64,000 nucleotides of DNA from Pollutimonas sp036675275 (GCA_036675275.1 JAKFFG010000025.1:1-64000), one strand, 5' to 3'; counted from the first letter of the stretch, positions 33,645 through 42,489 are shown. The notes: generated by a model not told the origin, from the letters alone. Program-made: numbers and translations.

Positions 33645-34352
33645 CGTAAAGCCTCGGCGTTCAGCCGAGGAGGAAAGGAGCGCAAGCAAGGGCTTGCGCT
33701 GTATAAATAAACAGGCATAATGACAGTAACATGCATGCGCCTATTGTTCCGGTCGGGCCGGTTCGGTCGGCGTCCAAATGTCGATCCGCAAGAATCGGTC
33801 TTTGCATTATCGTGCGCATCGGCCCTACGACTGATAAATCCTTGAAATAGCGATGAGCACAACTTGAACACCGGCTTGCTGTCGCGCAACGCGCCCGAAA
33901 GAAGCGGCAAGTGACGAACCTCCACGCCCGGATCCGAAACGCTCGGGCCGACTTCCTGCACAAGCTGTCGACCCGTCTTGTGACGGATTTTGATTACATC
34001 GCCGTTGGCAATGTCAACGCCAAGGGTCTTGCCAAAACCAGGCTGGCAAAGAGCGTCAACGACGCGGCCTGGTCGTCCTTCAGAAACATGCTCCGCTACA
34101 AAGCGATAGCGCACGGGGCCACCGTTGAAGAGGTGAACGAAGCGTTTTCCTCCCAAACCTGTTCGAGTTGCGGCGCGTTGCCCGACTCGCGGCCCAAAGG
34201 TATCGCAGGTCTTGGAATTAGAGCGTGGCAGTGTAGCGATTGCGAGGCTATCCATGATCGTGATGTAAATGCTGCATTGAACATTCTCCGCTCGGGGCGT
34301 CGAGCGCCAGTGGTGGAAATCTTCTGCCCTCAGGCAGGAGAGGACGTCAATG
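33645..34352 (+). mobile_element. decayed IS200/IS605-group element (tnpB-only, IS1341-like)
   Basis: The segment between the dehydrogenase and the CoA-transferase has subterminal hairpins as in IS200/IS605 elements. On the left are CCTCGGC-GTTCA-GCCGAGG (33652-33670) and GCGCAAGC...GCTTGCGC (33680-33699). On the right is CTTCTGCC-CTCA-GGCAGGAG (34321-34340), followed by AGGACGTCAATG. Inside is only the C-terminal half of a TnpB gene; no tnpA. The exact ends are not defined; lengths suggest an internal deletion of the tnpB 5' half. Confidence 0.7.
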
Positions 34353-34450
34353 TTTCAGCTCCTGGATTTCTTCGGGTGAAAGGCCCAGGCGTTCGCGCAG
34401 GACCTGCTCGGTATGTTCGCCCAGCAAAGGCGCGGCATGGTGATAATTGA
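33857..34450 (+). pseudogene. tnpB: truncated TnpB (C-terminal RuvC and zinc ribbon)
   Basis: The plus-strand frame opens after a TGA at 33854 with AQLEHRLAVAQRARKKRQV and continues through NLHARIRNARADFLHKLST, IAVGNVNAKGLAKTR, VNEAFSSQTCSSCGALPD and CSDCEAIHDRDVNAALNIL. That is the second half of a TnpB: helical region, RuvC-II area, CxxC...CxxC zinc ribbon and the RuvC-III Asp. The RuvC-I Asp and the whole N-terminal half are gone. The usual RuvC-II Glu (IEDLN in canonical TnpB) is replaced by GN; a Glu in VNEAF may be the shifted equivalent. The last 100 bases are antisense to the CoA-transferase end. Confidence 0.85.
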
Positions 34451-35567
34451 CCGGGCTATCCGAAAAGCGCAAGGGGCTCGAGCTTACGGGCGCCTGCCCG
34501 GCTGATCCGTGAGGCAGCGTCCGGCGCATGCCCCGCGCCTTTACTTGCGGATTCTGATAGACCTGGTCGATTGTATTGATGGGACCGGCTGGCACGCCAG
34601 CCCTTTCCAGCGCCTCGAGCCAATGGTCGCGCGCCTGCGCTTTCATGACTTCGGTCAACAATGGAATGAGTATCTCGCGATGGATCACGCGATTGGAATT
34701 GGTTCTGAAACGGACGTCGTCGGGTAACGCCGGGCGGCCGATGACATGGCAATACGCCTTGAACTGGGTGTCGTTACCCACGGCTACGATAAGATGGCCG
34801 TCGGATGCAGCGAAGACCTGATACGGCACAAGATTTTGATGTGCGTTTCCAGCTCGCTTGGGCGCGACACCGGTTGTCAGGTAATTGAGATTCTGGTTGG
34901 CAAGCATGGCCACCTGGCAATCCAGCAAAGCCATATCGATATGCTGGCCCAGGCCGCTGCGTGTGCGCTCGTGCAGGGCGGCCAGTATGCCTACTGTGGA
35001 GTACATGCCCGTCATCAAATCGGCAACGGCCACCCCTGCCTTCTGAGGGCCTCCTCCAGCCAGGTCGTCGCGTTCGCCGGTGATGCTCATCAGGCCGCCC
35101 ATGCCCTGGATCATGAAGTCGTAGCCTGGCCGGCTGGCATAAGGCCCGGTCTGGCCGAACCCTGTAATGGAACAATAGATAAGCGCGGGATTGATCGCCT
35201 TGATGCTTTCATAATCGAGCCCATACTTGCTCAGGCCGCCAACCTTGAAGTTCTCGACCAGAATGTCGCATTGCTTTGAGAGCTCGCGCACCAGCTGCGC
35301 ACCCCGCTCGGTCGCGATATCGATCGCGACAGACTGCTTGTTGCGGTTCGCCGAAGCATAGTACGCGGCCTCGGTGGTGTCTTTGCCATGCGCATCTTTC
35401 AGGTATGGCGGCCCCCAACCCCTCGTGTCGTCGCCGGCACCCGGCCGTTCGATCTTTATGACTTCGGCACCGAGATCGGCAAGATTTTGAGTGCACCATG
35501 GCCCGGCCAATACCCGGGTGAGGTCTAGAACGCGGATACCGGTAAGGGGAGCAGGACGAAAGGACAT
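34347..35567 (-). CDS. CaiB/BaiF family CoA-transferase
   Basis: A 406-residue class III CoA-transferase that moves CoA between carboxylic acids via an aspartyl-CoA intermediate. Typical segments: GIRVLDLTRVLAGPW at the N-terminus, LGAEVIKIERPGAGDDTR, ASANRNKQSVAIDI, GYDFMIQGMGGLMSITG and the catalytic-Asp region VAVADLMTGMYS. ATG 35567 is preceded by GAGCAGGA-like sequence on the minus strand; the longer frame to 35750 overlaps the divergent gene. Its stop codon lies within the right end of the IS remnant. Confidence 0.93.
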   Translation of the reverse strand: MSFRPAPLTGIRVLDLTRVLAGPWCTQNLADLGAEVIKIERPGAGDDTRGWGPPYLKDAHGKDTTEAAYYASANRNKQSVAIDIATERGAQLVRELSKQCDILVENFKVGGLSKYGLDYESIKAINPALIYCSITGFGQTGPYASRPGYDFMIQGMGGLMSITGERDDLAGGGPQKAGVAVADLMTGMYSTVGILAALHERTRSGLGQHIDMALLDCQVAMLANQNLNYLTTGVAPKRAGNAHQNLVPYQVFAASDGHLIVAVGNDTQFKAYCHVIGRPALPDDVRFRTNSNRVIHREILIPLLTEVMKAQARDHWLEALERAGVPAGPINTIDQVYQNPQVKARGMRRTLPHGSAGQAPVSSSPLRFSDSPVNYHHAAPLLGEHTEQVLRERLGLSPEEIQELKH

Positions 35568-35737
35568 TGGCGGCAACGAGCAAGTAAAACCGGTATTTTG
35601 CCTCATCTGGTCGATGTACGTGCATAGCACGCCGCGACGTCTCATCAGGCGGCCGTTTAGTCCTAGAATATCGTGGCGCGCCGTAAACCTGCATCCGGCG
35701 CCACGCAGCAATGCAGACTTTTTCGGAGAATCAATTG

Positions 35738-36718
35738 ATGTCCCGCACAATGGTTACCCAGCTTTACCGACAACTCTGCCTGCCGGTCATATCGGCACCG
35801 ATGTTCATTGTTTCAGGACCCGAACTGGTCATTGCGCAGTGTGCCAGCGGCATCATTGGCTCCATGCCCGCGCTGAATGCGCGCCCTCAGAGCAAGCTCG
35901 CAGAATGGCTCGCGCAGATCGACACGGCGCTGGCTGAGCTGAAGCAGCGCGAGCCGGACCGTATCGTCGCACCCTATGCAATCAACCATATCATTCATAA
36001 ATCAAACGACAGGCTGGCCGAAGACCTTGCGGTATGCGCCGATCATAAAGTGCCGCTCATCATCACCAGTCTGCGTGCGCCCAACGACGTGGTCGACGCC
36101 GTGCACGGCTGGGGCGGCAAGGTTTTTCATGACGTTACGACCATGCGCCATGCCCGCAAAGCGCTTGATGCGGGGGTAGACGGATTGATACTGGTGTGTT
36201 CGGGCGCCGGCGGCCATGCCGGTACCCTCAGCCCCTTCGCATTGCTGGCGGAGGTGCGGAAGATATTTGACGGCCCCATCGCACTGTCCGGGGCAATCTC
36301 AAGAGGCCATGACGTGTTGGCCGCTCGCGCCATGGGTGCGGATTTTGCCTATATTGGCACGCGCTTCATTGCCAGTCACGAAGCACAAGCTCAAGATGCC
36401 TACAAACAGATGCTGGTGACGGCCCAGGCCCATGACATTCTCTACACGCCTTATTTCACTGGAATCCCCGGCAATTACCTAAAGCCCAGCATCTCCGCGG
36501 CTGGCCTGGACCCCGAGGCCCTGCCGGCTTCCAACCCGGACGGCACCAATTTCGGCAGCACCCGCAGCAAGGCATGGCGCGATATATGGGGCGCAGGCCA
36601 GGGAGTCGGGAGCATAGACGACATCTCGTCGGTCCAGGCTATCGTGGAAAAACTCAAGCAGGAATATCACGCGGCTTACTCGTCGCTGGGCGATTCATTC
36701 GCGGAGGTTCGCACATGA
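35738..36718 (+). CDS. nitronate monooxygenase (2-nitropropane dioxygenase family)
   Basis: A 326-residue FMN-dependent TIM-barrel enzyme that oxidises alkyl nitronates; the physiological substrate is often propionate-3-nitronate or unknown. Visible: LPVISAPMFIVSGPELV at the N-terminus, IVAPYAINHI, the loop VFHDVTTMRHARKAL, the FMN-phosphate region LILVCSGAGGHAGTL, and ARAMGADFAYIGTRFIAS. The ATG at 35738 follows CGGAGAA at good spacing; 35711 is the alternative. It is divergent from the CoA-transferase and coupled to the following hydratase gene by an ATGA overlap. Confidence 0.92.
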   Translation: MSRTMVTQLYRQLCLPVISAPMFIVSGPELVIAQCASGIIGSMPALNARPQSKLAEWLAQIDTALAELKQREPDRIVAPYAINHIIHKSNDRLAEDLAVCADHKVPLIITSLRAPNDVVDAVHGWGGKVFHDVTTMRHARKALDAGVDGLILVCSGAGGHAGTLSPFALLAEVRKIFDGPIALSGAISRGHDVLAARAMGADFAYIGTRFIASHEAQAQDAYKQMLVTAQAHDILYTPYFTGIPGNYLKPSISAAGLDPEALPASNPDGTNFGSTRSKAWRDIWGAGQGVGSIDDISSVQAIVEKLKQEYHAAYSSLGDSFAEVRT

Positions 36719-37455
36719 TAGTAAGCAGCTTCGAAGGATCCTGCATGGTTCTGACTATAAACCGTCCGGAGCGCCGCAATGCCATGACCGGCGCCATGTA
36801 TCAGGCCCTGGATCAGGGCCTGCAAGCCGCCCAGGCCGATCCCGCATGCCACGCCGTCATCCTGACCGGGACCGGCGACTGCTTCACGGCCGGCAACGAC
36901 CTCCGCGAATTTCAGGCTACCCGCAGCATTGCAGACAGCCCCGCTCTGGCATTCCTGAGAACGCTCGCCAATGTCGACGTTCCAGTGCTCGCCGCCGTGG
37001 AAGGCCACGCAATAGGAGTAGGCGTGACCCTGCTTCAGCACTGCGATTTTGTCTATGCCGGTAAAACAGCGCAATTCGCCATGCCTTTTGTTTCGCTGGG
37101 ACTATGTCCCGAGGGCGGCTCCAGCACCCTACTCGCTCAACTGGTCGGCGCACGCCGCGCCAGCGAATGGCTGTTGCTGGGCAAGCGATTCGATGCCACC
37201 GAGGCCTACGACAGCGGCTTCATTACCGCAGTCTCGCAGCCCGGCCAAGCGCTGGCGCTGGCGCAGGCCACGGCAGCCGCCCTCGAACAGCAACCCGCCC
37301 AGGCGCTCAGGATCAGCAAACGCATGCTGCGCGAACCCGGCCGGGCGCGGCTGATGGAAACCTTCGACAATGAACGCGACCTTTTTACAGAACGGCTCAA
37401 ATCCGAAGAAGCGCAGGCCGCATTCCGGCAATTCTTCGCGCGGAAGACTGATTAG
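36715..37455 (+). CDS. enoyl-CoA hydratase/isomerase family protein
   Basis: A 246-residue crotonase-fold protein. The oxyanion-hole segments are visible: TGDCFTAGNDLREF near residues 53-66 and AVEGHAIGVGVTLLQHCDFV near 93-112. The first usual catalytic Glu position carries VSLGLCPEGGSS, typical of isomerase-like members. ATG 36715 overlaps the nitronate monooxygenase stop codon (ATGA), so the two are one operon. Substrate unknown; it fits the CoA-ester theme of the region. Confidence 0.9.
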   Translation: MIVSSFEGSCMVLTINRPERRNAMTGAMYQALDQGLQAAQADPACHAVILTGTGDCFTAGNDLREFQATRSIADSPALAFLRTLANVDVPVLAAVEGHAIGVGVTLLQHCDFVYAGKTAQFAMPFVSLGLCPEGGSSTLLAQLVGARRASEWLLLGKRFDATEAYDSGFITAVSQPGQALALAQATAAALEQQPAQALRISKRMLREPGRARLMETFDNERDLFTERLKSEEAQAAFRQFFARKTD

Positions 37456-37537
37456 CTATAGAAAGCAAACCGCTGACTTCACAAGCATTTACCGACGTTG
37501 CAAAGAAATACCGTGGTTAATAAACACCATTTCTCAC

Positions 37538-37590
37538 CCCTAGGGCAAATACTAGGGTTTTCCCTAGCTATATCCTAGGGAAAACCCTAT
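37538..37590. promoter_or_regulatory. palindrome array upstream of the 77-residue gene
   Basis: Three related palindromes occur in 53 bases: CCCTAGGG (37538-37545), CTAGGG-TTTT-CCCTAG (37552-37567) and CTAGGG-AAAA-CCCTAT (37575-37590). The latter two are also perfect 15-bp complements of each other (37553-37567 and 37575-37589) around a seven-base spacer. The last half-site runs into the TATAAT box at 37588-37593. This looks like a multi-site operator for a dimeric regulator, or a strong alternative hairpin. Confidence 0.85.
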
Positions 37591-37593
37591 AAT
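37588..37593 (+). promoter_or_regulatory. TATAAT -10 box of the 77-residue gene
   Basis: A perfect -10 hexamer overlaps the last CCCTA half-site. No TTGACA-like hexamer lies 16-18 bases upstream (TAGCTA is there), so the promoter is probably regulator-dependent. Transcription would start near 37600, about 32 bases before the ATG. Confidence 0.6.
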
Positions 37594-37631
37594 TACTTCT
37601 GTCAGCAAAGCTCTTTTAAAGGTGAGTAATT

Positions 37632-37865
37632 ATGTCGAGTATTTCTTTCAGTCAATATAGCCGCTTAAGTGATTCCATTGAGCGCGACCTGATGCGCGAC
37701 TCCTTGAGCAATGGCGAAGCAGTTTCGATCACCGCCGTGGCGAAAAAAGCAGTAAGCGGAATTAAATCCGGCTTGTTCGCTTTCGCCGGGTACATGGTCG
37801 ACGTAACCAAAGCTCTTGACGACGCACGCGCCAAAGACGCGCGTTACACCCGCACGGCGTGGTAA
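37632..37865 (+). CDS. 77-residue protein of unknown function
   Basis: I do not recognise this protein. It has a polar N-terminal half (SISFSQYSRLSDSIERDLMRDSLSN), a middle part that reads as an amphipathic or weakly hydrophobic helix (ITAVAKKAVSGIKSGLFAF, then AGYMVDVTKAL) and a charged end, DDARAKDARYTRTAW. No Cys, no signal peptide. ATG 37632 follows AAAGGTGAG at good spacing. It has its own promoter with a palindromic operator and its own terminator, so it is a monocistronic, tightly regulated unit. A small stress or membrane-associated protein is conceivable. Confidence 0.8.
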   Translation: MSSISFSQYSRLSDSIERDLMRDSLSNGEAVSITAVAKKAVSGIKSGLFAFAGYMVDVTKALDDARAKDARYTRTAW

Positions 37866-37882
37866 GCAACAGCAAGTAGTAC

Positions 37883-37904
37883 AGCGCTCTTGAAATAGAG
37901 CGCT
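37883..37904. other. 8-bp perfect hairpin after the 77-residue gene
   Basis: AGCGCTCT (37883-37890) and AGAGCGCT (37897-37904) flank TGAAAT. It lies between the stop codon and the T-tailed terminator and may protect the short transcript from 3' decay. Confidence 0.65.
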
Positions 37905-37913
37905 TGGTAAAGA

Positions 37914-37940
37914 GCCTACCTGTTTGTGGTGGGCTTTTTT
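37914..37940 (+). terminator. intrinsic terminator of the 77-residue gene
   Basis: GCCTACC (37914-37920) pairs with GGTGGGC (37928-37934; one G-T pair) and is followed by TTTTTT at 37935-37940. The rep gene ends convergently 13 bases further. Confidence 0.85.
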
Positions 37941-37952
37941 GCATCCTATGGT

Positions 37953-40085
37953 TCAAGCCTTGTTCAGGAGCGCCTTGAGCATTCCGAGGCGGTCCTTGGG
38001 ACTCAGGGCCCGAGTAGCGGGGTCTTCTTCAAGCTTGACTTCGGCCAAACCCATCTCCTCGATAAATCGCGAGCGTTCGCGAACAAGATCTTCACGCGCA
38101 CGGCGCCGCTTCTTGCACCAGGTCAGGTGCAGGCTGCGCTGAGCGCGCGTAATACCCACATACATCAGGCGACGCTCCTCCTGTATGCGCAAGGCCAGGG
38201 TCTCGGCAGCGGTAGACGGGTCTGCGTCCTCTTCGTCGCGTCCCAGATGCGGCAGCAAGCCTTCTTCCACACCCGCCAGGAATACGTGCGGGTACTCCAG
38301 ACCTTTGGAAGCATGCAAAGTCGACAGTTTGACCGCATCCGGATCTTCTTCCTCGGAACGTTCCAGCATCGTCACGAGCGCGACATGCTGCACCAGCTGC
38401 AACAGAGTCAGGTCATCTTCCGACGCCTTGCGCTTGAGCCAGGCGATGAGTTCCATCACGTTCTGCCAGCGGGTCTGGGCGGGCTTCTCTTCCAGCGTGT
38501 CATACAGATAGCGCTCGTACTGGATGGTGTTGAGCAGATCATCCAGTATGGCGCCGGCCGAATCATCTTTGGCTCCGTCCACCCCGATGCCGGACAAGTC
38601 ATCGTCAGCACCGAACAGGCTTCCGCTGCCAGGCATGACCCGTAACGCGGCGCCCTTGCGCCCCGCGCGCGTCTGAATGCGCTGTATGAAGGAACCGAAA
38701 ACCTGCAAAGGCTCCAATTGTTTGGAGGCGAGTCTTTCGGCCGAGCCGATTTCAAAGATGGCCTCGAATAAAGACAATTGCCGCTCGGCCGCGAACTGGC
38801 CCAGTGTTTGCAAGGTCTGCTGTCCTATACCGCGTCGCGGCGTCGTCACTGCCCTGATGAACGCGGGATCGTCGCTGTCGTTGGCTACCAGTCGCAAATA
38901 CGCCAGAATGTCGCGGATTTCGGCCTTGTCGAAAAAGCTCTGACCGCCTGAGATGGTGTATGGAATTCTTAGATTGCGCAGCGCCTGCTCCAGCGCACGC
39001 GCCTGGTGATTACTGCGATACAGTACGGCAAAATCACGCCATTCCGCCTTACGCTCGAACCGCCCCGCCGAAAGGCGCACGGCAATCGATTCGGCCTCGG
39101 CTTCCTCGCCATCCATGGCCGAGACTTGTATGGGTTCGCCTACTCCGAGATCGGACCAGAGTTTTTTTCCGAACAAATTGGGATTCTTGCTGATCACCTG
39201 GTTTGCAGCGGAGAGAATGCGCTGGACTGAACGGTAGTTCTGCTCCAGTTTTATCACTTTCAACGTTGGGTAATCGGTCGTCAGTTTGGCCAGATTCTCG
39301 ACCGTCGCCCCGCGCCAGGCATAAATAGCCTGGTCGTCGTCGCCCACGGCGGTCAGCATGGCGCGGTCGCCCGTCAACCATTGCACCAGCCGATATTGGC
39401 ACACATTGGTATCCTGGTACTCATCGACCAGCAGATAATGGACTCTTGCCTGCCAGCGCTGCCGCACTTCGGCGTTTTGCTCCAGCAGCATAGCCGGCAA
39501 TCTGATCAAGTCATCGAAGTCGACCGACTGGTAGGCGACAAGCGTCGCGCTATAGCTTCGATAAATCTTTGCCGCTTCGACCTCGCTGGCGCTTGCCGCG
39601 CTGCGATCGGCCGCATCCGGATCCATCAATGCGTTCTTCCACAAAGAAATATTTTGCTGCACTGCCCGCAGGCGCGCCTTATCGGTAGTGGCCAGAAGTT
39701 CCTGGATGATGGCCAATGCGTCGGTCGAATCGAGTATGGAGAACTGCGGCTTCAGGCCTGCGTGGGCAGCTTCTTCGCGCAGGAAGCGCAGGCCAAGCGA
39801 ATGGAAGGTGCTGACGGTGAGCCCTTTAGCCAGTTTCGGGTCGACCAGCAACTTGACGCGCTCGTCCATCTCGCGCGCGGCCTTGTTGGTGAAGGTCAAC
39901 GCCACCACCTGCTTGGCCGAATAACCGCACTCGCGCAGCAGATAAGCGATCTTTTGTGTAATGACGCGCGTCTTTCCACTGCCCGCGCCGGCCAGCACCA
40001 GGCAGGGTCCGTCCAGATACAGCACAGCCTCGCGCTGCGCTGCGTTCAGATCTGGAGCTACGGTATGGCCTCGGGAAGAATTCAA
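37953..40085 (-). CDS. rep: ATP-dependent DNA helicase Rep (UvrD family)
   Basis: A 710-residue SF1A 3'-5' helicase that clears roadblocks and helps replication restart. Motifs: Q-motif LNAAQREAVLYLDG, Walker A LAGAGSGKTRVIT near residues 31-43, motif II VDEYQDTN, motif III VGDDDQAIYAWRGA, motif IV LEQNYRS and motif VI LMYVGITRAQRSLHLTWC. An acidic insert (residues about 475-500, GADDDLSGIGVDGAKDD) replaces part of 2B. The start is TTG at 40085, preceded by AAAGG; no ATG is available nearby. The gene follows priA by 11 bp, so two restart proteins share a transcript. Confidence 0.93.
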   Translation of the reverse strand: MNSSRGHTVAPDLNAAQREAVLYLDGPCLVLAGAGSGKTRVITQKIAYLLRECGYSAKQVVALTFTNKAAREMDERVKLLVDPKLAKGLTVSTFHSLGLRFLREEAAHAGLKPQFSILDSTDALAIIQELLATTDKARLRAVQQNISLWKNALMDPDAADRSAASASEVEAAKIYRSYSATLVAYQSVDFDDLIRLPAMLLEQNAEVRQRWQARVHYLLVDEYQDTNVCQYRLVQWLTGDRAMLTAVGDDDQAIYAWRGATVENLAKLTTDYPTLKVIKLEQNYRSVQRILSAANQVISKNPNLFGKKLWSDLGVGEPIQVSAMDGEEAEAESIAVRLSAGRFERKAEWRDFAVLYRSNHQARALEQALRNLRIPYTISGGQSFFDKAEIRDILAYLRLVANDSDDPAFIRAVTTPRRGIGQQTLQTLGQFAAERQLSLFEAIFEIGSAERLASKQLEPLQVFGSFIQRIQTRAGRKGAALRVMPGSGSLFGADDDLSGIGVDGAKDDSAGAILDDLLNTIQYERYLYDTLEEKPAQTRWQNVMELIAWLKRKASEDDLTLLQLVQHVALVTMLERSEEEDPDAVKLSTLHASKGLEYPHVFLAGVEEGLLPHLGRDEEDADPSTAAETLALRIQEERRLMYVGITRAQRSLHLTWCKKRRRAREDLVRERSRFIEEMGLAEVKLEEDPATRALSPKDRLGMLKALLNKA

Positions 40086-40096
40086 TACTGACCTTT

Positions 40097-42211
40097 CTAT
40101 ATTTCCAGCGGATCGACTTCAAGGTTATACCGTACGCGGAACTCGCGGGCGAGATCGCCCAAGGCAAGTGACCAGGCCGTCAGGAACGCCTGCAAGGCAG
40201 GCCGGTTCGCACTCTCGACCAATAATTGCGCCCGCTCGATATTGGCCACGCGCACCACGCGCAAAGGAACGGGATCGTACAAGGTAATGACTGACGCAGT
40301 AGGAAAGCACTGCGGGTGCTGCGCCGGCAGTACGCGCGCCTGTGTGAGAAAAGCCAGGGCGCTGGACAACTCCCTGCTCTCCGCCGTCAATAAGGCCTGA
40401 AAGGCATAGGGCGGCAGTCCTACAGCTTCTCTTTCGGCCAGTCCATACTCGGCGAAACCGGGATAATCATGCTTGAGCAAGGCCTGGTATACGGGCTGTT
40501 CAGGGTAATCGGTCTGAATAATGACCTCGCCACCCGTCACGTGCCGCCCTGCTCGTCCCGCCACTTGCATCAACTGTGCAAAAAGACGTTCCGGGGCGCG
40601 GAAATCCTGGGCGAACAGCATGGCATCGGCGTTCAGCACGCCGACCAGCCCGAGGTTGGCAAAATCGTGGCCCTTGGCCACCATTTGCGTGCCCACAAGC
40701 AAATCGACCTCGCCGGCATGGACTTTGGCGAACAGGGCCGCGGCGCTGCCTTTCAGACGGGTACTGTCTGCATCGATACGCGCAATGCGGGCTTCAGGGA
40801 AAAGCTCCGCCAAATGCTCTTCGACCCTTTGCGTTCCGCGTCCCATGGGCTTGAGGTCCTGGTCTCCGCAGTCTGGGCAGGCGCGCGGGACCCGTGCCTG
40901 GTAGCCGCAGTGATGACACTGCAAGTGGTTGTGCCGGGCGCCACCCCGGTGCAACACCGTATAAGCGGTGCAACGCGGGCAATTGCTTACCCAGCCGCAA
41001 GACGCGCAATTGAGCACCGGCGCATAGCCGCGGCGATTGATGAAGATGAGCGACTGCTCGCCGCGCTCCAGGCGCTCGCCAAGCGCCGTGACGAGATGCG
41101 GCGAAAAGCCTTCCTTCATGGCAAGCCGCCTGGTGTCGACCAGCCTGACCTTGGGCAGCTCTACTTCGCGAGCGCGCCGGGCCAGCGTGTAACGTTGATA
41201 ATGTCCGCGCTCTGCGTGATTCCAGCTTTCCAGCGAGGGGGTCGCCGAGCCCAGCACGACCGGTATATTCCTGTCGCGAGCACGCCATACCGCAAGGTCG
41301 CGCGCCGAATACCGCAAGCCGTCTTGTTGCTTGTAAGAGGTGTCGTGTTCTTCATCGACAATTATCAGGCCGAGATCCGGCATCGGGGCAAAAATGGCAA
41401 GACGTGTTCCCAACAAAATGCGGGCCTTGCCCCGCTGGACGCTCGTCCATGCCTGCAAACGTTCGCCGTCCGCAAGTCCGCTATGCATGACAGCAAGTGT
41501 GCCCGGACCAGCCAGGCCGGTAAGCCTGGCGCGCAATGATGCCTCCAGCTGCGGGGTCAGGTTGATCTCGGGAACGAGAAAAAGCACTTGGTGTCCCCGG
41601 GCTAGGGCCGCTTGCGCTGCATGCAGGTACACTTCTGTTTTTCCGCTGCCCGTAACGCCGTACAGAAGAGTCGCCTTGTGGCCCTGGGTTGCGGCAATGG
41701 CATGCGCGGCAGCCAACTGTTCGGAATTGAGTTCCGGCGGGGAGTCGGCATTTACCGGTTCCAGGGTATTTTTCGCCTTACGCCTGTCCATGCGCTGAAC
41801 AGGTCCACCGGCTGAACGCTTGCCCTGATAAGCCGTGACTTTACGCAAGCTCGGCGGCAGCGCAGGCAGCATGACCTCGCCTAGCGGGCGTTGATAATAC
41901 TTGGCGGCGAACGATGCCAGACGTAGCCAGTCGGACGGCATCGGCGGCGTATCGTCCAGCACTTGATCCACATCCTTGATTTGCCGGGAATCAAGCGCAG
42001 GTTCAGCTGGCACGGCCACGACAACACCAACCAGCTTGCGGCGCCCGAATGGCACGATAACGCGGGATCCAACCGGCACCGGCACTGCCGCACGATAGTC
42101 GAACAGCGCCTGTAACGGAACATCCAACGCTACGCGTAACCAGAAAACGGTTTGGCCTCGCAGGTTGAGGGAGTCGGACGAAGGCGTATCGACGACACTG
42201 ATTTCTGACAT
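40097..42211 (-). CDS. priA: primosomal protein N' (PriA helicase)
   Basis: A 704-residue 3'-5' helicase that recognises stalled forks and loads the primosome. N-terminal fork-binding domain (about 12-110), Walker A YGVTGSGKTEVYLHA, DEEH box in IIVDEEHDTSYKQQ, and the zinc-binding region with eight Cys: CASCGWVSNCPRC, then CHHCGYQARVPRACPDC. QMVAKGHDF and QVAGRAGR are helicase motifs V and VI. I prefer ATG 42211; the frame reaches 42265. Confidence 0.95.
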   Translation of the reverse strand: MSEISVVDTPSSDSLNLRGQTVFWLRVALDVPLQALFDYRAAVPVPVGSRVIVPFGRRKLVGVVVAVPAEPALDSRQIKDVDQVLDDTPPMPSDWLRLASFAAKYYQRPLGEVMLPALPPSLRKVTAYQGKRSAGGPVQRMDRRKAKNTLEPVNADSPPELNSEQLAAAHAIAATQGHKATLLYGVTGSGKTEVYLHAAQAALARGHQVLFLVPEINLTPQLEASLRARLTGLAGPGTLAVMHSGLADGERLQAWTSVQRGKARILLGTRLAIFAPMPDLGLIIVDEEHDTSYKQQDGLRYSARDLAVWRARDRNIPVVLGSATPSLESWNHAERGHYQRYTLARRAREVELPKVRLVDTRRLAMKEGFSPHLVTALGERLERGEQSLIFINRRGYAPVLNCASCGWVSNCPRCTAYTVLHRGGARHNHLQCHHCGYQARVPRACPDCGDQDLKPMGRGTQRVEEHLAELFPEARIARIDADSTRLKGSAAALFAKVHAGEVDLLVGTQMVAKGHDFANLGLVGVLNADAMLFAQDFRAPERLFAQLMQVAGRAGRHVTGGEVIIQTDYPEQPVYQALLKHDYPGFAEYGLAEREAVGLPPYAFQALLTAESRELSSALAFLTQARVLPAQHPQCFPTASVITLYDPVPLRVVRVANIERAQLLVESANRPALQAFLTAWSLALGDLAREFRVRYNLEVDPLEI

Positions 42212-42489
42212 TAATACTTCAAGTGAATTCTTGCTGAGCGTCGCAAACGTAGGCAGCAAGCGCATTCTTATGCTGCCGGCGCTTGCCTGTGGATAACTTT
42301 GGGGAGAACTTCAGCACAACTTCAAAAAAGTCAACACGATGACGGTTATATTTTTTTGGCGCCGCAACAAAAAACTACGATTTCTCTTTAAAAACAATGA
42401 GCTATACGAAGAAGCTAAACAGTAACTGACATAGTTGAAGTCATAGCTGATTGGCGTATCAATTGTGCACAACCTTAATAAACCAATTG
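42212..42489. other. gene-free AT-rich region between priA and hemE
   Basis: No gene or known RNA is visible. It is markedly A/T-rich (runs such as ATATTTTTTTGG at 42342-42360) and should hold the priA promoter on the minus strand. One exact TGTGGATAA, the complement of the DnaA-box consensus, lies at 42290-42298; a single box is weak evidence for anything. Confidence 0.45.

Noticed and set aside
42290..42298. Exact DnaA-box sequence (TGTGGATAA) upstream of priA
   Set aside because: Only one box, with no cluster, AT-rich unwinding repeats or dnaA/dnaN nearby. Chance occurrence is likely.
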